In this document: positions 57,521-64,000 of the stretch, one piece after another
Layout: every line of letters starts with the position of its first letter
Position numbering within the stretch: the first letter of the stretch is position 1
Assembly: GCA_036023115.1 (NCBI GenBank)
Contig: JAYKKT010000086.1
Location: 13,097,501 to 13,161,500, forward strand
From: Brasenia schreberi
Taxonomy: Eukaryota > Streptophyta > Magnoliopsida > Nymphaeales > Cabombaceae
Length of the DNA stretch: 64,000 bases
Direction of reading: 5' to 3'
The notes under the pieces: model-generated
Database searches by the model: none
Told to the model about the DNA's origin: nothing
What the model saw: the letters and a program-made list of their open reading frames with translations, nothing else
Translations under genes and position numbers: made by a program

Positions 57521-59279
57521 TACCGCTTTGGTTGATCAATTCCAACCAAGTAGGTACCTTCTAAAGTTGAAGTATTTCGTCAGATTATTCTGTTGGAGGA
57601 ATGCGTATATGTTCCTCCCATCTGGTTTCCAAATAGGCTGCTGGCTGTTGATCGATATAAAGTTGCCCAGAAAAGCAAAATCTTTTCGAAACAATGTGAA
57701 TCAATCTCTCAAGTCTCGATCTCTTCCTCTTTTTCATTGTGCCTTATCATTCATATCGACCGGCCTCGGAAGTTTTCACATGGGGAGCTCGCTCACTCCA
57801 CCTAAAACCTATGTTGCATAGACTTGGCTATGGATCGCTATTTCCTCTTTCAAAACGGAACATACTCAAAACGCATACAAAATGTTTTGTTCACATTTGA
57901 TTTTGATTTGTACATGAAAGCTCTGGAGTACCTTTTTACGAAGACAGAGTTTGATCGTAATCAAAGGCATATCACGTTAGGTTTTCTTTTTAACCATTTA
58001 TTGATTTTGCACTTCAAAGGGCATGTAATATAATAGTTCCCCATGCCTAGTTAAATTTTCTTTTCCTAAACTTGAAAGTGTTGTTGAATGTATAGAAATG
58101 CACTTATATGTTCTTTATATAAGTCATTTCTTCATTACCTAACTTTTGGAGATTTGTTGTTCCCATTTCTTTTTCGGCTTCCCTGCGGCATGAGCTAAAA
58201 TCAAAACCGAAATGAGCGATTGATTCACAACCTACATGTTCCTCGTTCACCCTTCGGTTCCATATCGTGCGGTAGTATCATTTAACTAAACAAAAAAGGT
58301 TGATATGTTATTGTTCCTTTGCAATATTGTTGAGGCCTTCCTACTCCCGTATAGTAGTGTGCAATGTATAGCCTTAATTTAGGCAATTTCATTAATATAT
58401 TTCTCTCCACTTAGATGTATAAACATAGAAAAGCACTTCTATTTGAAAGTAAATAGTAACGGCATTTTTACTATAGGATTATTGGACCAAGCGGACCTGG
58501 TATCTCTTTTCGGTAGGGGGCCAAGGGTTTCATGCATGCCCCACGTATCGAATTCGTGACCTGACTTGTGAATCCCCTAACCAGGTTAGCTATTGCTCAT
58601 TGTGCAAGTGGATCTGCCTTGTTAGGATGCATCTAATGCAAGAATCATCCATTAAGTTGTCGTGAATTAGGGAAAACTTATTCGAACTGGACAGAGTACT
58701 CGGTAATATTGAGAGAAAAATGATGAACTACTTTATCCATGAAATCATTGGAGTCGCGTGATCGAATCAAGTGGATGAGTTCTTGGAATAAGTAGTCTTT
58801 TATACCATAGGTAAAAATGTAATGTTTAATTGAGAAAAGATACTGGAAAGGACGTGTCCAGCCATCTACCTAATTGGTTCGGCGTGCTTTTACAGGACAA
58901 ACAAAAATGCTACACAAGCGTATATGGGCCAATGCATGCGTAGACATGCTTGCGGCTCGTTCTCTCCCCAAGTATATGAATTGAACTGCAGCTTGTCAAA
59001 TGAACCTCACCCCAAGGGGATCTATCTATCAGCAGAGACGAGCTGAAGAATGAGCTCCTCATCTCCTTTTGCAGAGCTGGTTTCAGATTTTTTTCAACAA
59101 AAATTGTTCACATCATTGTAATCAAGACCAAGAAGTCTCCGTCTTGAAACAACAATGGTAGGTGGGCTTATAATTGGCCGGGCATTTTATTAATTTATCA
59201 TTCCGAATAGAGGAACTTCAATGAACAAAGTAAGTTCCCAAGCATTTAAAAATAACACAGTCCGAAATATACCATCATA
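57521..59279. other. Intergenic DNA, no recognisable gene
   Basis: Overlapping plus-strand ORFs 57528-57821, 57593-57805 and 57824-58033 have fairly even composition but no domain I can identify. A SINE-like copy lies at 58500-58604 (listed separately). Confidence 0.4.
58500..58604 (-). mobile_element. SINE-like copy, minus strand
   Basis: Read on the minus strand from 58604 it starts CACAATGAGCAATAGCTAAC, matching the head of the 21645 copy, and continues CTGGTTAGGGGATTCACAAG and a B-box-like ACGAATTCGATAC. The 3' part differs from the other copy. Confidence 0.5.
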
Positions 59280-59351
59280 ACGTTTGTAGTCCAACGGTTA
59301 GGATAATTGCCTTCCAAGCAATAGACCCGGTTTGACCCCCGGCAAAACTTA
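59280..59351 (+). pseudogene. tRNA-Gly (anticodon UCC) pseudogene
   Basis: CGTTTGTAGTCCAACGGTTA (from 59281) has the D-arm/A box, and ATTGCCTTCCAAGCAAT (59306-59322) forms a 5-bp anticodon stem with loop CTTCCAA and anticodon TCC at 59313-59315. The T-arm reads CCGGTTTGACCCCCGG and has lost the GTTCGA core and one base. The acceptor arms pair at only about five of seven positions. It is probably non-functional, or a retroposed tRNA head. No CCA or T-run terminator follows closely. Confidence 0.8.
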
Positions 59352-60100
59352 AAATTGCGTTGTTCAAACATTGTCTCCCAGTTTTCTCTATCCCAGTTAA
59401 CTATTATCTTTTATGGAATTCCTCTTCCTCGTAGTATCTCAACTCGATATATCTGGTGTAGAAAATGTTTTAGGCCAAGGTTTCTGGTGGTACCTCATGG
59501 TTAAAGGGGCCAATGGCATGGTTTCCCGGGACGCCATGTATTTGAGATCCAAAATTGAATTTGTTTGCTAAGTTGAGAACCCCACTGAGGTGAAATGCAT
59601 GTATGGGATTTGCTTGTAGCTCAGGGCAACAAGTCGTATACTTGTCCCACTGCTATTGCAAATTCCGGTCTCAACTTATAAAACTCTTTGGGCATTACTA
59701 TCTACATACCCCTTTTATTATACACACATAAATTTTTATCTCCTCTCCATAGTAAAATTTGACGATTTTTCTCTTCCCATTTGGTAACTAATTTTTATCC
59801 GATTTTTGTTCATTGATAAGTGATATATGTTTATTTGCAACCAATTATCAAATTGATCCTCCCATTTTCTTGATCTTTCTTGAATTTGGAAGGTTGTTTT
59901 TTATTGAAATTATTGTATTTTCATTATTTTGTTTAAAATATTTGAGTTGTAATAAACTTATTAACTATGTCAAACTAGTTTGGAGAAAACATAACATTGT
60001 TATAGTTATTAGTTGTTCGAAGAGCAAAGGAGTAATAAGCAATATATGACTTGCGTGTGAAAGGAGTGACAAGTACAGGTAAAATCATGGTATTGATGTC
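59352..60100. other. Intergenic DNA
   Basis: TGTAGCTCAGGGC at 59616 followed by AAATTCCGGTCTC at 59657 gives a weak A-box/B-box pair. The ORF 59813-60049 is AT-rich and unsupported. Confidence 0.35.
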
Positions 60101-60115
60101 GAAAGAAATGTTATA

Positions 60116-60151
60116 AAACTCACACTGTATTATATGATACAATGTGAGTTT
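60116..60151. repeat. Perfect-looking hairpin (15-bp arms, one mismatch)
   Basis: AAACTCACACTGTAT (60116-60130), a 6-base loop, and ATACAATGTGAGTTT (60137-60151), which is its reverse complement except at one position. Confidence 0.92.
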
Positions 60152-60574
60152 ATCATATATCGTAAGTCAGCACAATATGATACACGATACCTATCATGTT
60201 CTACAATTTATCTGGCCGTATCGTATGAGTCGATGTTGACTCGTAGGATATAAAACCCAAGAAACTTTAGTTTTTTCTGCTATTTTACTTGCTGCCAAAC
60301 GGTTTTTATACCTTTCATTTATTTGACTTCGTTAAGGAATCACACATTTTTTGTCTCAAACCATTGAAAATCTATAGGTTTTTTATCAAATCTATGGCAT
60401 ACACTCTTTTTTTCATCCCTACTCCTTTATAACTCAATTTTTCATTTGAAAAATTTGAGACTTTCATAGATTTTGAGATTTTTCACCTTTGTAAAGTCTT
60501 TGTATAGGGTTTTTCTCAAATCTATGGCATACACTCTTATTGTGGTTTATCTTTGCTTTGCTTGATGATATCAG

Positions 60575-61245
60575 AACGAGGTAATTCAGTATAAAAGTAT
60601 TGTACCTTAGTGTATGAAGGCAATTGGCTTGTCAATAAGTATATGTTCTTTTACAAGGTGAAGTATACAGGTATTTTTCCCATTAAACATCTTACGAAAA
60701 CTAAAAAGGATGCAAATGCTTGTCTCGAGTGCTTGAAAGTGTGAAATATGAAATTCTACAAGTTCTTGAGCTCATAAAGGAATAGAAGAGATTATGACAA
60801 AGAGAAATACCATAAATAAGTGGTTGGAATATGTCTTGAGACGAGAATAAATTTATGCTATGACTAGAGAGGAGGAGGAAGAGACAATTTAGGAGAGCGA
60901 GAGAAAACGAGATAAGGGAAAGAGTGTAGGTTCTGGTGGCAATAGCAATGGGGTTGATTCTTGTTTCACCGCAAGAGCCCCTATCCCCTCAATGGTTGCG
61001 AAGAGTGGTAGAAGAGGAGGTGCTAGAGGTAGTGGAATACATTCATTGTTTCCTCAGTGAGTTACTTCTGGAGCTCAACTATGTATTAGATCAGTTATTG
61101 CTTCAAGATAGGTAATTGATAAAGTATATTTGAATTGTCCAGAGTTTTTTTATGAAAATTGTCTCCCATTTAATATTGCAAATTCAATTTTCTTTTAAAG
61201 CATGGCAAATGCTATTGCTAGTGTAGACTCATGGTATTAGTTTAT
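60575..61245 (+). pseudogene. hAT relic 2 transposase N-terminal remnant
   Basis: Pieces in shifting frames match plant BED-type hAT transposases: YTGIFPIKHLTKTKKDANAC (60660-60725; the end of the BED finger with its His), then a Gln/Glu-rich helix and an acidic, Gly/Ser-rich stretch (60930-61000), and SGIHSLFP (61036-61060). These are followed by SGAQLCIRSVIASR and PFNIANSIFF-like readings (61065-61190), which correspond to the GAQPT-R and PFN-NS-YFQ motifs before DUF659. Several stops interrupt it. Confidence 0.72.
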
Positions 61246-61479
61246 TGGTCATGAAAATGTCATTTTAAGTTACATTCTTATTGTGTTTGTTATCTACCAC
61301 ATGGTTATCTTTTGTTTTTTAATTACAATTTTGTATATTTTTTGAATTTTTAAAATTTTATAAATAATTCAATTTTAATATGCCGTATTGTATGATACGA
61401 CAAGTTATCGTGTATCAGTGGCCTGTATGATATGGTACCAATATGCTAATTATAATGTTGATTGAAAGTACTAAATAGA

Positions 61480-63480
61480 TTGCATTAAGAAGGTTGGTTG
61501 CCTCTTCTTAGTAAAAAGAAAGAGTGGAGTAGATGAATATTGAAAGCTGCATGTAGTGAATAGGGTACATAACCACCTTTTATGGTTGTATCTCGAAAAA
61601 CATGCTTTTATAGAGAGATTAAGTATCTCTAAGTACAGTACAATAAAAGACGTAATACAAAGTCATTGCAAACCAAATCATATTCTGACACATTTAAAGA
61701 GGGTGGACATAGAAAATATGAGTACGATAAGACATATTTATAATGCAAGCATAAAAATCAAGAAGGAAGATCATGGTTATCGAAGTGTTTTTCAATAACT
61801 ATTATATAATTTAGATATTAACTATTATCATACATGGCATCGTAAAGTCCTTAGATACGGATATTATTGGTAACATTATATTTGTACATCTTTGTTCCAT
61901 GCACCTACTTGATGCATTTTCATGGTATTAATTTGGCAGCATATATAAGACAAATATATAAGTGTCTTACTGTTATGTAGTAACGTTTACCCTATATTAT
62001 TATCATTAATGGTTATATATTTTTTATGTTTTTTACAGGTATAAGATACATTTCCTTGAGCTTGTCAAGTTCACATAAATCTCTAGGAACTTTTCCATAT
62101 AACTTTCACTTTTATGAGTACAAAAAATGAAGAGAATTATATTTCGGTGTTATGTGAGAGAGTTATCTACTCCAAACAAATACCACGTGTTATCTGTAAT
62201 CTGTGAATTGAATTTGGTGAATGTTATTCAAATAATTTTTACCAATATGAAAACTTTTTACATACACAACAAATAACCAAAAATATTGAATATTTTATTG
62301 TAAAGTTAGTAAGGAATAAAGAGATGATGAGTGCATTTGTTGTAAGTTGGAGGAAGGTCATTTACTCAGTAGATGAGAGCAATTACCAAGATGCAGTGGA
62401 AGTAATAGAATTAAATTACAAAAAAATTCTCATTTTACTCTCTTACGTTAAACAAGAGTAGTTAGATCTACATAAGAAGTGAATTGTCTCGGTATGGACA
62501 AATAGGGTCATTTATTATGGTAGTCAAACAATTAATAAGTGTATGAATTTGGTTGTCAATGTATTCATATCATCTAATATTCTTCAAAAGTAATAATGAT
62601 TGTATTCATATTTCTGAGGATGAAAAGTATTCATATAAGGTTGAAAGGATTCATTGGTACCATAATTGACAGATTTGACACAATTTGAAAGCAGTTACAT
62701 TCATTGATAAATTATAGATTACATAATTGAAGAAGTCATTTGAGAAACTAACCATGCGTTACATTAATGTGACAAAAGAGCTTGTTGTCGACCTTAAGAG
62801 AAAAGTATCACGATGCACTCTTGAACTTATTATAAAAGACTACAATAATGTGGAGATGGTAGGTTGAGATATAAGAACATTTCATTATAATTGGTTATGT
62901 TCGCATAGTCTACCTTATGCCCATAAGCTCAGCCTTTTGCTTAAACGTAGTTGTTCTATAGAATTGTCAACTATTGATCCATTTTGAAAGAATGTAAACA
63001 ATGAGGAAGATATCACATTGACTGTTGATCAAGTAGGAGAAGATGCGTTAACATAATTGAAGAAGTCATTTGAGAAACTAACCATGCGTTACATTAATGT
63101 GACAAAAGAGCTTGTTGTCGACCTTAAGAGAAAAGTATCACGATGCACTCTTGAACTTATTATAAAAGACTACAATAATGTGGAGATGGTAGGTTGAGAT
63201 ATAAGAACATTTCATTATAATTGGTTATGTTCGCATAGTCTACCTTATGCCCATAAGCTCAGCCTTTTGCTTAAACGTAGTTGTTCTATAGAATTGTCAT
63301 CTATTGATCCATTTTGAAAGAATGTAAACATTGAGGAAGATATCACATTGACTGTTGATCAAGTAGGAGAAGATGCAAGAATATCTATGGAGATCTTTTG
63401 GAAGAAGTTGTAAAATCATCCACAATACAAAAAAATTGTTAAGATATTGGACGAGTAGTGGATCTCAACCCCAAAAAATT
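61480..63480 (+). pseudogene. MULE (MuDR-type) transposase remnant
   Basis: The order follows MULE/FAR1-type transposases. The N-terminal part reads WKLHVVNRVHNHLLWLYLEK (61535-61600, with HNH), and 61600-61800 continues with KPNHILTHLKRVDIENMSTI and the short IYNASIKIKK. A decayed catalytic region near 61920-62400 contains a LVRNKEMMSAFVV reading (62305-62345), and an IVSVWTNRVIYYGSQTINK reading lies near 62478-62535. The SWIM zinc-finger region near 62895-62950 reads CSHSLPYAHKL, where the second Cys of CxC is Tyr. The last part is duplicated in tandem. It has many stops and is not functional. Confidence 0.78.
62721..63376 (+). repeat. 330-bp tandem duplication, about 99% identical
   Basis: Unit 1 is 62721-63050 and unit 2 is 63051-63376, both starting ACATAATTGAAGAAGTCATT. 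I count two substitutions (GTCAACTATT versus GTCATCTATT, and AACAATGAGG versus AACATTGAGG). It lies within the SWIM-end of the MULE remnant. Confidence 0.97.
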
Positions 63481-64000
63481 GTGGGTCCTCTGTTGGTTAG
63501 CTCCGTTAGCAGGGGACTCAACTCACAAGATGAAGATTGTGAATTTGATACCTTTTGCATGCGTACCTGGCTTAGGACTCCCTTTCGTAGACAAAGGTTC
63601 TACTAAATACTTCACCAAGTCCCTTGGAGTCCATCTCCCACAAAAGATGGTATTTGTGGTTACAGTGTTACTTCTAATTCCCAAAAAACATTCTAAACAA
63701 AAAAACATAAACAAAGCCATATAGACAAATGTTATATCGTATTGACCGATAAAATGCAGTAATATCAGATAGTGGTACATGAATCAGTATGGCTCAAGTA
63801 CTTGTATCATTTTCTGTTGTGGTATAGTATGACGTCTTCAAGCCACACAATGCGAAATTGCAAATTTTGCCTTTTTAAAACATTTAAATTAATTTTTATT
63901 TGATATTTCCAGTCATAAGTTGCTGCTTTGAGGAGGTCAACCTCTGTTTGCCTCACTCAAATTCAGAATAAAATCTAAAAATCTATAAGAATATCCTCAT
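63481..64000. other. Intergenic DNA at the right edge
   Basis: Overlapping ORFs at 63373-63780 on both strands are unsupported. TATCGTATTGACCGATA near 63735 resembles the GTATCGTAT words of hAT relic 2. Confidence 0.4.

Larger units (their letters stand above)
60116..61440 (+). mobile_element. hAT relic 2 (BED finger, transposase N-terminal part)
   Basis: The coding remnant lies between subterminal inverted repeats: TGATACACGATA at 60178-60189 and its exact reverse complement at 61406-61417. The middle and C-terminal parts of a hAT transposase are absent, so this is an internally deleted copy. True termini and a target duplication were not identified. Confidence 0.6.

Noticed and set aside
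57528..58033. Three overlapping plus-strand ORFs (97, 70 and 69 codons)
   Set aside because: Overlapping frames, no recognisable motif. A gene fragment is possible but cannot be supported.
1..64000. Search for CRISPR arrays, operons, toxin-antitoxin or other prokaryotic-type systems
   Set aside because: The tandem repeats present (35, 107, 121 and 330 bp) lack unique spacers, and the coding signals are plant or transposon derived.

Overview
This is nuclear DNA of a flowering plant. It is AT-rich and gene-poor, and it is built mainly from decayed transposable elements. The plant origin is shown by an R2R3-MYB gene with a plant intron position, by plant-type Ty1/copia and Ty3/gypsy retrotransposons primed by initiator tRNA-Met, by RTE-type LINEs ending in TTG repeats, and by hAT and MULE transposase relics. 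There is no bacterial-style operon, CRISPR array or rRNA gene. The species cannot be named from the sequence alone.

Layout. 1-7.5 kb: poorly recognisable repetitive DNA, probably part of a minus-strand LTR element whose 3' LTR runs off the left edge, with 35-bp and 107-bp tandem repeats. 8.5-21.1 kb: an old copia element (copia A) split by a Ty3/gypsy element (13280-20703) that has two 1.84-kb LTRs, a PBS, a PPT and a 5-bp target duplication TAGCC. 21.1-24 kb: a SINE-like copy and intergenic DNA. 24309-25422: the only intact-looking host gene, a two-exon R2R3-MYB closest to MYB5. 27.7-30.9 kb: a minus-strand RTE LINE with a 17-bp target duplication. 31.6-33.9 kb: a copia fragment (E). 34-37 kb: microsatellite-rich DNA without a recognisable gene. 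37.2-42.99 kb: an RTE tail scrap, a copia integrase scrap (D) and copia B. 43.2-43.6 kb: clustered SINE-like ends. 44.1-47.4 kb: a plus-strand RTE LINE. 48.3-51.0 kb: a hAT relic. 52.0-57.5 kb: copia C with both LTRs and a 0.77-kb insertion. 59.28 kb: a tRNA-Gly(UCC) pseudogene. 60.1-63.5 kb: a BED-type hAT relic followed by a MULE relic containing a nearly perfect 330-bp tandem duplication.

How it fits together. The host contribution is one transcription factor gene; everything else records insertion and decay. Copies A, B and C belong to related copia families and share pol order (integrase, RT, RNase H), which lets deletions and insertions be read by comparing them. The gypsy element is younger than copia A because it sits inside it. 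No autonomous element is intact: each has stops, frameshifts, deletions or a changed catalytic residue. I did not find a convincing new multi-gene system. The most unusual signals are paired hairpins with compensatory changes in the RTE 5' leader, a possible ribozyme fold at the RTE 5' end, templated filler at a deletion in copia B, and a very recent duplication in a dead MULE. All alignments were made by eye.
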